Shown here: positions 1-7,721 of the stretch, piece after piece | How positions within the stretch are numbered: position 1 is the stretch's first letter | Layout: every line of letters begins with the position of its first letter | NCBI RefSeq assembly: GCF_019200975.1 | Contig: NZ_JAHTMR010000003.1 | Location: 279,639-343,638, forward strand | DNA: 64,000 nt | Direction: 5' to 3' | DNA from: Pseudomonas sp. PD9R | GTDB taxonomy: Bacteria > Pseudomonadota > Gammaproteobacteria > Pseudomonadales > Pseudomonadaceae | The notes under the pieces: generated by a model | What the model was told of the DNA's origin: nothing | The model's database searches: none | What the model saw: the letters and a program-made list of their open reading frames with translations, nothing else | Made by a program: the position numbers and the translations under genes

Positions 1-757
1 CGACGCGTTACTGATCCGCGAAACCACCAGCGTCGACAACCACACCTACCGCTTCGCCAAGAAAGCCGAGAGCGAAGGCTTGGTGGTGATGGATGACCCG
101 ACGTCGATTCTGCGCTGTACCAACAAGGTGTATCTGACTGACCTGCTCAAGAGCCATCAACTGGGCATGCCCGTCACCGAAATCCTGTACAAGGAGCGAC
201 CGGAAGATTTCGAACGGGTCGGTGAGCGTCTGGGCTTTCCTTTGGTGCTGAAAATCCCGGATGGCTGTTTCTCCCGGGGCGTGATCAAGGTTGAAAGCCA
301 ACAAGCATTGCTCGACGCCACGTCCGAGTTGTTCGAACACTCGGTGCTGCTGCTGGCTCAGGAGTTTTTCTACACTGAGTACGACTGGCGCATCGGTGTG
401 CTGAACCGCAAACCGATCTTTGCCTGTCAGTACTTCATGTCCAAGGGCCACTGGCAAATCTACAACCACAAGGCCAAGGGCCAGGACATCAACGGCGAAT
501 GCCGCACGCTGGCGGTTCATGAAGCGCCGCGGGCAGTGGTGGAACTGGCGGTGAAGACCGCGAACCTGATCGGCGATGGTTTGTATGGTGTCGATCTCAA
601 GCAGTCCGGCGACAAGGTGGTGGTGATCGAGGTCAACGACAATCCGAACATGGACGCCGGGATCGAAGACGCCTATTTGCAGGATGATCTGTATTCACTG
701 GTGCTGGAGGAGTTTGTCCGGCGCCTGGAGCTTAAACGTCGCGGCCAGGCCTGGTGA
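1..757 (+). CDS. RimK-family ATP-grasp protein, C-terminal part (5' end outside window)
   Basis: The frame is open from base 2, with no start needed inside the window, so this is the last 251 codons of a longer gene that stops with TGA at 755-757. The visible part is an ATP-grasp fold: the substrate-binding stretch LVLKIPDGCFSRGVIKV, then an AQEFFYTEYDWRIGVL segment, and the metal-binding end GVDLKQSGDKVVVIEVNDNPN with the E and N residues that bind Mg-ATP. RimK-like enzymes ligate amino acids, often glutamate, to a protein or peptide. The substrate cannot be told from this fragment. The downstream CorA-type gene starts 7 bp after the stop, so the two are probably one operon. Family assignment is firm; specificity is unknown. 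Confidence 0.85.
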   Translation, partial: DALLIRETTSVDNHTYRFAKKAESEGLVVMDDPTSILRCTNKVYLTDLLKSHQLGMPVTEILYKERPEDFERVGERLGFPLVLKIPDGCFSRGVIKVESQQALLDATSELFEHSVLLLAQEFFYTEYDWRIGVLNRKPIFACQYFMSKGHWQIYNHKAKGQDINGECRTLAVHEAPRAVVELAVKTANLIGDGLYGVDLKQSGDKVVVIEVNDNPNMDAGIEDAYLQDDLYSLVLEEFVRRLELKRRGQAW

Positions 758-764
758 GCGCTCG

Positions 765-1688
765 ATGATCAAGTGTTTTCAATTGAGCCACGGCGCGCTG
801 CACCCTGTTGAGCGGCTGTACGCGGAGGTGATGCTGTTCAGCAACCCCGATGCGGGCGAGCGGGACCTGCTGCACAGCCATTTCAAACTGGACGACCATG
901 CGCTGGCCTCGGCGCTCGACCCTGACGAGGTGTCGCGTATCGAGTTTCATCCGGACAACCTGTTCCTGATCTGGAAGCGCCCGGAAAAATACTCCGGCGC
1001 TGGCAGCCTGGCCTTTGAAGTGTCGTCCTGCGGCCTGCTGTTTTGCCCAGACCGCTTGCTGGTCATCGCCACCGATGACGCGCCCCTTCACGGTCTCGGC
1101 AAACGTCAGGCATTGAACACGCCACTGGATGTGCTGCTCGATCTGCTGTTCAACAACATCCATCACTATTTGGGTCACCTCAAGGTGATCAAACTGGTTG
1201 CCCGGGAGTTGCAGCAGAAATTCAATGCGTCGATGCAAAACCAGCACCTGATCCAGATGTTCAATCTCAGCGAAAGCCTGATCTATTACATCAATGCCAT
1301 TCACAGCAATGGCGCGGTTCTGACACGGCTGCGCAATCACGCGCAAAAGGAGCACTTCGACGCCCACGCCATCGGCCTGATCGACGACTTGATCATCGAA
1401 AACGACCAGTGCTACAAACAGGCGGAAATCTACTCGACCGTGTTCTCCGGGCTCATCGACGCCCGGGGCAACCTGATGAACAACAGCATGAACAACCTGC
1501 TGCGCAAACTGACGCTGATCAACGTGGTGTTTTTGCCGCTGAACCTGATCGCCAGTATTGGCGGCATGTCCGAGTTCAGCATGATGACGGCGGGGACGCC
1601 GTGGTGGGTTTCGTATCCGTTGTTTTTGACGGCGATGATGGGTGGGGCAGGAGTGATGGTGCTGGGGCTCAAGCGATTGGCGAAGTGA
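765..1688 (+). CDS. CorA-family divalent metal transporter with altered GMN motif
   Basis: The protein has 307 residues. The ATG at 765 is chosen because it lies just after the upstream stop; the frame extends further upstream only into the preceding gene. The layout is that of CorA: an acidic cytoplasmic N-terminal domain, a long helical stalk (about residues 130-240), then two C-terminal membrane helices (VVFLPLNLIASIGG and a second near residues 280-300). CorA channels carry Mg2+ or other divalent ions across the inner membrane as pentamers. The selectivity loop, normally GMN, reads GMS here (G267 M268 S269), so ion choice may differ or this may be a ZntB-like branch. Coupled to the RimK-like gene upstream. 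Fold assignment is secure; the ion is not. Confidence 0.85.
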   Translation: MIKCFQLSHGALHPVERLYAEVMLFSNPDAGERDLLHSHFKLDDHALASALDPDEVSRIEFHPDNLFLIWKRPEKYSGAGSLAFEVSSCGLLFCPDRLLVIATDDAPLHGLGKRQALNTPLDVLLDLLFNNIHHYLGHLKVIKLVARELQQKFNASMQNQHLIQMFNLSESLIYYINAIHSNGAVLTRLRNHAQKEHFDAHAIGLIDDLIIENDQCYKQAEIYSTVFSGLIDARGNLMNNSMNNLLRKLTLINVVFLPLNLIASIGGMSEFSMMTAGTPWWVSYPLFLTAMMGGAGVMVLGLKRLAK

Positions 1689-1857
1689 TCGCTACAACAC
1701 CACGAAATCAGCATAAGCAGCTCAGTAGAAATTGGCCGTTGACTTGCCATCAATGCCCGGCTAATTTCGGGCCATGACTTCCATCGTATTGCGCTGCCAA
1801 CCAAGCATTATTACCGCCATTCCTCATTTGGCGGGCTAGCTCACGACTGCAGCACCC

Positions 1858-1880
1858 AACCCGCCCTAGAGGCGGGTTTT
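1858..1880 (+). terminator. Rho-independent terminator after the CorA-type gene
   Basis: An 8-bp stem AACCCGCC / GGCGGGTT with a 5-base loop CTAGA is followed by a T-rich stretch (TTTTCATTTTC). It sits about 170 bp after the CorA stop and before the REP element, so it would end the RimK-CorA transcript. Confidence 0.75.
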
Positions 1881-1912
1881 CATTTTCTGTCTCCTGGGTT
1901 TTAACAGCATAC

Positions 1913-1997
1913 GGTCCATGTAGGAGTTGCCGCAGGCTGCGATCTTTGGCTTTTGAAGATCAAGAGATCGCAGCCTGCGGCAGCTCCTACATGGACC
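1913..1997. repeat. REP/BIME palindrome in front of ilvA
   Basis: Two inverted copies of the Pseudomonas REP core (GTAGGAGTTGCCGCAGG, CTGCGATC and the reverse complement) flank a short spacer. The outer ends GGTCCATG / CATGGACC extend the pairing. The right end stops only about 20 bp before the ilvA ATG, so the element lies in or next to the ilvA leader. Confidence 0.85.
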
Positions 1998-2017
1998 GAG
2001 TACAACCGGAGACGATT

Positions 2018-3031
2018 ATGAGCAGTACTGCCGAACAACAAACCCTGCTTGAGCATTACGTCAAAAAAATCCTCGCCGCGCCGGTCTACGAACTGGCCGT
2101 GTGCACGCCGTTGCAACTGGCGCCGGCGCTGTCCGAAGCGTTGGGCAATCAGATCCTGCTCAAACGCGAAGACCTGCAACCGACCTTTTCCTTCAAGATT
2201 CGCGGCGCCTTCAACAAACTGGTGCAACTGAGCGATGAGCAAAAGGCGCGCGGTGTCGTCACGGCTTCGGCGGGCAACCATGCTCAGGGCGTGGCATTGG
2301 CGGCACGGGAACTGGGGATCACCGCAACTATCGTCATGCCTGCCACCACACCGGAACTGAAGGTGCTCGGGGTGCGTAGTCGTGGCGCCGAGGCGCTGTT
2401 GCATGGGGAGAGTTTTCCGTTTGCCCTGGCCTATGCGCTAGACCTGGCGCAGCAGACCGGCAAGACTTTTGTCTCGCCTTTTGACGATCCTGAAGTGATC
2501 GCCGGGCAGGGCACGGTGGCCATGGAAATCCTTCGTCAACACCAAGGGCCGCTGGACGCGATCTTCGTGCCAGTGGGCGGTGGCGGCTTGATCGCCGGCA
2601 TCGCGGCGTACGTCAAATACCTGCGGCCTGAAGTGCGCATCATCGGCGTCGAATCCGAACATTCCGCCTGTTTAAATGCAGCATTAAAGGCCGATGAGCG
2701 AGTGATCCTGCCTCACGTTGGCACCTTCGCTGATGGTGTGGCGGTGGCGCAGATTGGCGCCTATGGTTTCGAGGTGTGCCGGTTTTGCGTCGATGAAGTA
2801 CTGACCGTCAGCAACGACGAACTGTGTGCCGCCATCAAGAATATCTACGACGATACCCGCTCGATCACCGAGCCTTCCGGTGCCCTGGCGGTGGCAGGCA
2901 TCAAGAAATTCGTGGCGCAAACCGGCGCGCGTGGCCAGACCTTTGTGGCGATCGACTCGGGTGCCAATATCAATTTCGACAGTTTGCGGCATGTGGCCGA
3001 GCGCGCCGCGTTAAGCGGCGCCCTGGTGTGA
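2018..3031 (+). CDS. ilvA: Threonine dehydratase, catalytic domain only
   Basis: A PLP-dependent enzyme of fold type II that deaminates threonine to 2-oxobutanoate, the first step towards isoleucine. It has 337 residues. The PLP lysine lies in FSFKIRGAFNKL, the phosphate-binding glycine loop is PVGGGGLIAG, and the C-terminal IDSGANINF segment is typical of the IlvA subgroup. The ATG at 2018 follows GGAG at good spacing; the frame continues upstream only into the REP repeat. Biosynthetic IlvA proteins are near 500 residues and carry ACT-like regulatory domains; this one ends right after the catalytic domain, so isoleucine feedback control is unlikely. A catabolic role is possible. It converges on ecotin, 12 bp away. 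Confidence 0.88.
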   Translation: MSSTAEQQTLLEHYVKKILAAPVYELAVCTPLQLAPALSEALGNQILLKREDLQPTFSFKIRGAFNKLVQLSDEQKARGVVTASAGNHAQGVALAARELGITATIVMPATTPELKVLGVRSRGAEALLHGESFPFALAYALDLAQQTGKTFVSPFDDPEVIAGQGTVAMEILRQHQGPLDAIFVPVGGGGLIAGIAAYVKYLRPEVRIIGVESEHSACLNAALKADERVILPHVGTFADGVAVAQIGAYGFEVCRFCVDEVLTVSNDELCAAIKNIYDDTRSITEPSGALAVAGIKKFVAQTGARGQTFVAIDSGANINFDSLRHVAERAALSGALV

Positions 3032-3043
3032 AGGATGGGCGGG

Positions 3044-3526
3044 TTATTCCTGAACGGCTTTCTCGACCTTGCTCGACGCCGACCAGATCCGGTAGCGGAC
3101 CTCGACGTCTTTGGGTACGTAAAGCACGATCGGCAGTTTGCTGTTGTAGCGCAACATGAAGCCGTCTCCCACCACTGGCACGAAGTCCTCTTTGCTCTTG
3201 CCGTCCGGGCAGGCCATCAGCGTGCTCATAGGCCCAATGACTTTTTCCAGCCGATAAAACGGATAGCCCCAACCCTCAAGGTTTTTCTCTTCGAGAATGC
3301 CGCCCAGACGCTGGCGATTGCAGTCGACTTTCAGGGTCTTGCCGGCCAGGACCTCGACCTGAAAGTCGTCCTCACGGGCTTGCGGGGCGAGGTGAATGAC
3401 CTGGCGGGTGTAACCTTTTTCCGGTTTAGGAAAGGGGGCGACTTCTTCAAGCTTTGCTGCGTGCGCGACGCTCGACAGTGCAGCGACTATTAGCCCGACG
3501 GTCGTGTTAATGGTCAAACAACCCAT
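3044..3526 (-). CDS. eco: Ecotin, periplasmic serine protease inhibitor
   Basis: A 160-residue precursor with a signal peptide (about residues 1-23, ending AHA) and a mature ecotin domain. Ecotin dimers trap trypsin-fold proteases and protect the periplasm. Hallmarks present are [15 protein letters not shown] near the mature N terminus, [24 protein letters not shown], and two cysteines (C69 and C106) that would form the disulfide holding the reactive loop. The loop reads STLMACPDG, so the P1 residue is Leu103 where E. coli ecotin has Met. The start is supported by AAGGAGG four bases before the ATG. The gene is monocistronic and faces away from the DUF1652 gene. Confidence 0.92.
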   Translation of the reverse strand: MGCLTINTTVGLIVAALSSVAHAAKLEEVAPFPKPEKGYTRQVIHLAPQAREDDFQVEVLAGKTLKVDCNRQRLGGILEEKNLEGWGYPFYRLEKVIGPMSTLMACPDGKSKEDFVPVVGDGFMLRYNSKLPIVLYVPKDVEVRYRIWSASSKVEKAVQE

Positions 3527-3828
3527 GGTGCCTCCTTGCGTATGTGTGGGGTCAGCGGATACTGGATCGGCTCGCCTCTATTCTTGATGGCATCAGCCGC
3601 GTATGCAAACCGACGCAACAGTGTGCAAATTGCAAGGCCTGCCGAGGTGTTTTTCGCAAATTGCATGGGCGGTAATAACACTCGTTTGGCTAAACCCTTG
3701 ATTTACCGATGAGCTGCGCAGCGAAATTCAAGGCATGTTTTATGCTGTAGCTGTTCTCAAGCTGACCGCGATTTCACATGAGTCAGCGCCGACAGTCGAT
3801 TGGCAGTCTCACAAAGGAGAGGGTCGCC
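3527..3828. other. Divergent intergenic region with two GCAAATTGCA sites
   Basis: This 302-bp region separates eco (minus) from the DUF1652 gene (plus) and must hold both promoters. GCAAATTGCA occurs at 3625-3634 and again at 3656-3665, 31 bp apart, which is about three helical turns. No other structure or coding sequence was seen in it. Confidence 0.5.
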
Positions 3829-4104
3829 ATGTTTCTTTCTGCCTTAGAACTTCGCAACATCATTGAAAGCAGTTTTTTACCAAAGCGGTGCCAGTGCACG
3901 CTGTCGCCGGACCTATCGATGACCGTAAAAGTGTACGCGGACGGTGAAACCGATCAGTTGGATCTATTGAAGACCGGCATAGACGCTCAGCGTCTGAATG
4001 GTTGTCGCGAGATTAACGATCTGATTGCCGAACTCCGTACCGACCTGCAACTTCAACACGCAGAAGTCGTTGAGCACCGCCACGTGATGGGTAAGTCGCT
4101 TTAG
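3829..4104 (+). CDS. DUF1652 family protein
   Basis: A 91-residue protein of a small family found in pseudomonads with no known function. The ATG at 3829 is chosen because AAAGGAGAGG precedes it at normal spacing; a longer reading from 3778 lacks such a site. The sequence has the family pattern ELRNIIESSFLPKRCQC near the start, a central VKVYADG...LLKTGI, and a helical end INDLIAELRTDLQ. No signal peptide or membrane segment. Its stop overlaps the stop of the convergent membrane gene by 4 bp. A second family member is at 50041-50376. Confidence 0.8.
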   Translation: MFLSALELRNIIESSFLPKRCQCTLSPDLSMTVKVYADGETDQLDLLKTGIDAQRLNGCREINDLIAELRTDLQLQHAEVVEHRHVMGKSL

Positions 4105-4496
4105 CCCACGGTTTCGAGCTCCGCCGACACGCGCCGGGTCTGGAAGAATGCCAGGCCCAGCGCTAGTTCAACGCCGACCGCAAGCAGAATCCCCGGACCG
4201 GCATGGCCATTGAGCCATTCGCCGAAGCCCAGTGTTGCCAGCCCCCAGCAGCCAACGACAAAGCCGTTGCTCAGCGCACGACGCGTAGGGGACTGGGCCT
4301 CGTTACGAACCAGATAAAACATCACGCTCAACGCCGCAAACAACACCGCTGTGCGTCGTGCAATCAATCCTGCGGCCAGTGAGTATTCGATGTCCCAGCT
4401 TGCCAACAACCTGTCAGGCATCAAGCCCCAGGCCAGCGCCAGCAGCAAACACAATAGGGCGGTGAATGACGACAACGTCCGAAACGACAACTGCAT
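4101..4496 (-). CDS. Small four-helix membrane protein, unknown function
   Basis: 131 residues with four likely membrane segments: FTALLCLLLALAWGLM, RRTAVLFAALSVMFYLV, GFVVGCWGLATLGFGEWL and GILLAVGVELALGLAFF. No catalytic motif is visible. It resembles small uncharacterised inner-membrane proteins common in Pseudomonas, but I cannot name a family with confidence. It is transcribed alone, converging on the DUF1652 gene with 4 bp of overlap. Confidence 0.65.
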   Translation of the reverse strand: MQLSFRTLSSFTALLCLLLALAWGLMPDRLLASWDIEYSLAAGLIARRTAVLFAALSVMFYLVRNEAQSPTRRALSNGFVVGCWGLATLGFGEWLNGHAGPGILLAVGVELALGLAFFQTRRVSAELETVG

Positions 4497-4584
4497 GGCG
4501 AATCCTTGCGGCAGTGGGGGGCGCTAGAGCATAGCCGCAGAACCCGCTCACGAATACCGCAAGGTGTTGTTTCAGACTTTTCAG

Positions 4585-4857
4585 TCAGTTCTGATAACTG
4601 CAGGCGTCGGAAAGTTTTCGATAGGCGAGTTCCGCAGGTTTGCCCGATTGATCATCGATGTATTTCATATGCGCCGTGACCACCTCACAATCCAGGGTGG
4701 CCGGTTCGGTCAGCGCGATGATCTTGCCCACGTGCAGCGGCATGCCGTAATGGTAGGAGGGTTCGACTTGAGACGTAGCGGTGTCGCTGGTCTGTGCAAA
4801 AGCTGAAAGCGGGGCACAGATCAAGGCAGCAGAAACGAGCAAGGTGCGCGAGTTCAT
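4585..4857 (-). CDS. DUF2790-like small exported protein
   Basis: 90 residues starting at the ATG at 4857, which has GGAG at suitable spacing. The first 21 residues form a signal peptide ending AFA. The mature part has the pattern YHYGMPLHVGKIIAL...CEVVTAHMKYIDDQSG, which matches the DUF2790 family of small periplasmic Pseudomonas proteins. Relatives are often induced by metals or stress, but the role is unknown. It is probably transcribed alone; the REP element at 5038-5115 lies upstream of it. Confidence 0.7.
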   Translation of the reverse strand: MNSRTLLVSAALICAPLSAFAQTSDTATSQVEPSYHYGMPLHVGKIIALTEPATLDCEVVTAHMKYIDDQSGKPAELAYRKLSDACSYQN

Positions 4858-5037
4858 GGGGCGATCTCCAGTGCGGTGCAAGTGAGCTCGACGTGGCGTC
4901 GAACCTGCCGCACTGGGCGTCAGAGAACTCTGAGGGCGTGCGGTCCAGTAGAGTGTTGGACTGCACGATTAAGCATTGGTTAAGCCGCCTGAACGCCACC
5001 TGTCGCCTGGCCACTACCGTTCGGCGGGGCAAGCCTG

Positions 5038-5115
5038 TGTAGGAGCTTTCGAAGGCTGCGATCTTTTGATCTTCGGAAGCAAAATCAAAAGATCGCAGCC
5101 TTCGGCAGCTCCTGC
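5038..5115. repeat. REP/BIME palindrome after mtlZ
   Basis: Inverted REP pair: TGTAGGAGCTTTCGAAGG with CTGCGATCTTTTGATC on the left and its complement on the right. It sits 10 bp after the mtlZ stop, where the mannitol operon ends, and may act as a 3' stabiliser or terminator. No separate Rho-independent terminator was seen here. Confidence 0.85.
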
Positions 5116-5125
5116 AGATAATGCG

Positions 5126-6064
5126 TCAGGACAACTGTTGGCGATACGGCAGATCCGGCCCGGTCTTGCTGCATGTCAGCGCCGCCGCTTGCACTGCAAA
5201 CTGCAGCATCCTGTCGATCTGCTCGCGGCTCAACTGCTGCAAGCCTTCAACCGAATCCAGCTGCTGTTCGGTCAGCCAGGTGATCAACGCCGCCTGAAAG
5301 GTATCGCCAGCGCCCACGGTGTCGGCAATTTTCACCGAACAGGCGGGTACCGACCACGTGCCGTGAACTCGGCTAAACACCGTCGCGCCTTCGCCTCCTC
5401 GGGTCAGAAACACCAACTGACAGCGGTGTTGCAACCAGCCATCAATCACTCGTTCCGGGTCCTGTTCGGGATACAACAAACTCAAGTCTTCATCGCTGAC
5501 CTTGATCAGATCGGCCAGTTCGACCAGAGCAGCAACCCGCGAGCGCCACAACTCGATGTTCGGTTCCGGATTAAGCCGCACGTTCGGATCGAGGCTGATC
5601 AGGCGTTTTCCGCTTTCCCGTCGAACCAGTTCCAGCAGCGTATCGGCAATAGGTTGCACTACCAGCGAAAACGAACCGATGTGCAAACCGCGTACTTCAG
5701 GCCCGAGTTGCGGAAGATGCTCCGGTTTCAGCTGTCGATCAGCGCAGCCTTCGCCACGGAAGCTGTAGTGAGGCGAGCCGTTGGCACCGACGGCGACCAT
5801 CGCCAGGGTGGTGGGGGCCGCAAAATCCACCAGGTAGTCGCTGCGTACGCCTTCGTCGTGCAGCACTTGCGACAAGCGCCGGCCGAGGTAGTCCGTCGAC
5901 AACCCGGCAAAGAGTGCCGCGTCCACGCCCAAACGGCGCAAACCCACCGCGACGTTGAACGGCGAACCGCCGGCAATCGCCTTGAAATTCACTTTTGAAG
6001 CCAGGCCGCTGGCGTCATCTTCACTGAAGAAATCGAACAGCGCTTCGCCACACACCAGATACAT
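5126..6064 (-). CDS. mtlZ: Fructokinase of the mannitol operon
   Basis: A PfkB-family sugar kinase of 312 residues that would phosphorylate the fructose made from mannitol by MtlD. The N-terminal PfkB signature is GGSPFNVAVGLRRLG and the C-terminal one is DTVGAGDTFQAAL, where the second Asp is the catalytic base. The start at 6064 (MYLVCGEALFDFF) fits the family; the frame runs further upstream into mtlY and was not used. It is the last gene of mtlEFGKDYZ and begins 13 bp after mtlY. Regulation follows MtlR. Confidence 0.92.
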   Translation of the reverse strand: MYLVCGEALFDFFSEDDASGLASKVNFKAIAGGSPFNVAVGLRRLGVDAALFAGLSTDYLGRRLSQVLHDEGVRSDYLVDFAAPTTLAMVAVGANGSPHYSFRGEGCADRQLKPEHLPQLGPEVRGLHIGSFSLVVQPIADTLLELVRRESGKRLISLDPNVRLNPEPNIELWRSRVAALVELADLIKVSDEDLSLLYPEQDPERVIDGWLQHRCQLVFLTRGGEGATVFSRVHGTWSVPACSVKIADTVGAGDTFQAALITWLTEQQLDSVEGLQQLSREQIDRMLQFAVQAAALTCSKTGPDLPYRQQLS

Positions 6065-6077
6065 AGTTGTTCGCTCT

Positions 6078-7574
6078 TTAAAGGGTTGCGACATGCTGTT
6101 GATAGCGTTCATAGGTCTGCTGAAAAGCAGCCACGTTTGCTGCGATCGGCAAGGTTTCACTGGCCGGGTCGAGCTTGACGCAGCGCTCGCAAAGGTCGGC
6201 CAGACTGTCCTCGTGCCCGTTTGCCCAGGACTTGCACCACGCCGCCTGAATCGCCGCGCCCAGGGCGGCGGCTTCACTTTGTTCGGTGCAGATGACCTTC
6301 GTGTTCATGATGTCGGCGACGACCTGCCGCCACACCGGACTTTTCGAACCGCCGCCGATCAGGCAAATACTGCGGCTTTGTAAGCCATTGTGCTGTAACA
6401 GGTCCAGCCCATAACGCAAACCGAAGGTCGTGCCTTCGACCACGGCACGGCACAGATTGGCCTGAGTCAGGTTGGTCATGGTCAGCCCCAGCACGCTGCC
6501 GGTGGCATGGGGCAGGGCGGGCACGCGCTCACCATTGAGGAACGGCAACATGCACACGCCCTCGGCACCAATGGGCGCCTGGGCGACGAGGGCGTTGAAA
6601 CACTCGATGTCCAGATCGAATAGTTCGCGGATCACCCCGGTGGCATTGGTCAGGTTCATGGTGCAGATCAACGGCAGCCAGCCACCACTGGAAGAGCAGA
6701 AAGTCGCGACGGCGCTATCCGCGCTGACTTTCGGCTGGTCGGCATAGGCATATACCGTGCCGGACGAACCGAGACTCATGGTGATCGCGCCGGGCTTGAT
6801 ATTGCCGGTGCCGATGGCGCCCATCATGTTGTCGCCACCACCGCTAGACACCAGCGCGTGCGGATTTAGGCCCAGTTGTTCAGCAATACTTGGCAGGAGG
6901 ATGCCGACGGGTGCGTGAGCGTCGATCAACTCTGGCAGCGCAGCTTGCAGGCGTCCGCTGGCGTCGATGTCGCGTAACAACTGCAGATCCCACTGCCGGG
7001 TGCGCACATTGAAGTAGCCAGTGCCGGAAGCGTCGCCGTACTCGCTGCAACTGCGGCCGGTGAGCCAGAAGTTGAGATAGTCATGGGGCAGCAGGATGCG
7101 TGCGACGCGAGCGAAAATGTCAGGGTGCCGCTCTTTGGTCCATAACAACTTGGACACCGTGTAGCCGGGTGCGATGACCACGCCGAGGCGTTCGAGCGAA
7201 CCTTTTTCGCCTCCCAGGTGTTTGAGCAGCCGATCATTTTCTTCAGTGGTTTCGGTATCGCACCAAAGTTTGGCCGGGCGCAGCACCTGGCCCTGATCAT
7301 CAAGCAGCACCAAGCCATGTTGCTGGCCGGAAACCCCGATGCCGAGGATGTCCTGGCCATCGACATTGGCCGCCAGCAAGGCGCGACGGGTGGCGATGGC
7401 GAATGCGTCCAGCCATTGACCGACGTCCTGTTCGCGACGGCCGTTGGCACCGCTGATCATCGTGTGGGTGGCCGCCCCCTGACCGAGCACCTGACCGCTG
7501 AGCGCGTCGAGGATGATGGCTTTGGTGCCCTGAGTGCCGCAGTCGATGCCGAGGAATAGTTGTTGGTCTGCCAT
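6078..7574 (-). CDS. mtlY: Xylulokinase of the mannitol/arabitol operon
   Basis: An FGGY-family carbohydrate kinase of 498 residues. It would phosphorylate D-xylulose, the product of arabitol oxidation by MtlD, feeding the pentose phosphate pathway. Seen in the sequence are the N-terminal phosphate-binding motif FLGIDCGTQGTKA, the ISGQQHGLVLLD segment with the substrate-contacting region, and the C-terminal ATP-binding glycines in CLIGGGSKSPVWRQ. The start at 7574 has AAGGG upstream. A REP palindrome lies between it and mtlD. Confidence 0.92.
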   Translation of the reverse strand: MADQQLFLGIDCGTQGTKAIILDALSGQVLGQGAATHTMISGANGRREQDVGQWLDAFAIATRRALLAANVDGQDILGIGVSGQQHGLVLLDDQGQVLRPAKLWCDTETTEENDRLLKHLGGEKGSLERLGVVIAPGYTVSKLLWTKERHPDIFARVARILLPHDYLNFWLTGRSCSEYGDASGTGYFNVRTRQWDLQLLRDIDASGRLQAALPELIDAHAPVGILLPSIAEQLGLNPHALVSSGGGDNMMGAIGTGNIKPGAITMSLGSSGTVYAYADQPKVSADSAVATFCSSSGGWLPLICTMNLTNATGVIRELFDLDIECFNALVAQAPIGAEGVCMLPFLNGERVPALPHATGSVLGLTMTNLTQANLCRAVVEGTTFGLRYGLDLLQHNGLQSRSICLIGGGSKSPVWRQVVADIMNTKVICTEQSEAAALGAAIQAAWCKSWANGHEDSLADLCERCVKLDPASETLPIAANVAAFQQTYERYQQHVATL

Positions 7575-7614
7575 GGATACCCTTGGATCATTCAACATAT
7601 AAGTCGCCTGTTAT

Positions 7615-7702
7615 GCCGTCTTCGCGGGCAAGCCTCGCTCCTGCAGAGGTGGTGGCCGGTAAGTGAAAACCTGTAGGAGCGAGGCTTGCCCGCGAAGACG
7701 GC
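7615..7702. repeat. Long REP-like palindrome between mtlD and mtlY
   Basis: Near-perfect inverted arms of about 32 bp: GCCGTCTTCGCGGGCAAGCC then TCGCTCCTGCAG, mirrored by CTGTAGGAGCGAGG then CTTGCCCGCGAAGACGGC. This is a different REP subclass from the CTGCGATC type; another copy follows pgm at 46293. Confidence 0.88.
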
Positions 7703-7721
7703 AGCAGTGTCACTGCTGAGC

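Noticed and set aside
732..1367. Minus-strand frame opposite the CorA-type gene
   Set aside because: No ribosome-binding site or known motif; a shadow of the plus-strand gene.
4976..5998. Plus-strand open frame covering the REP and mtlZ
   Set aside because: It is opposite mtlZ, reads through a REP element, and shows no domain.
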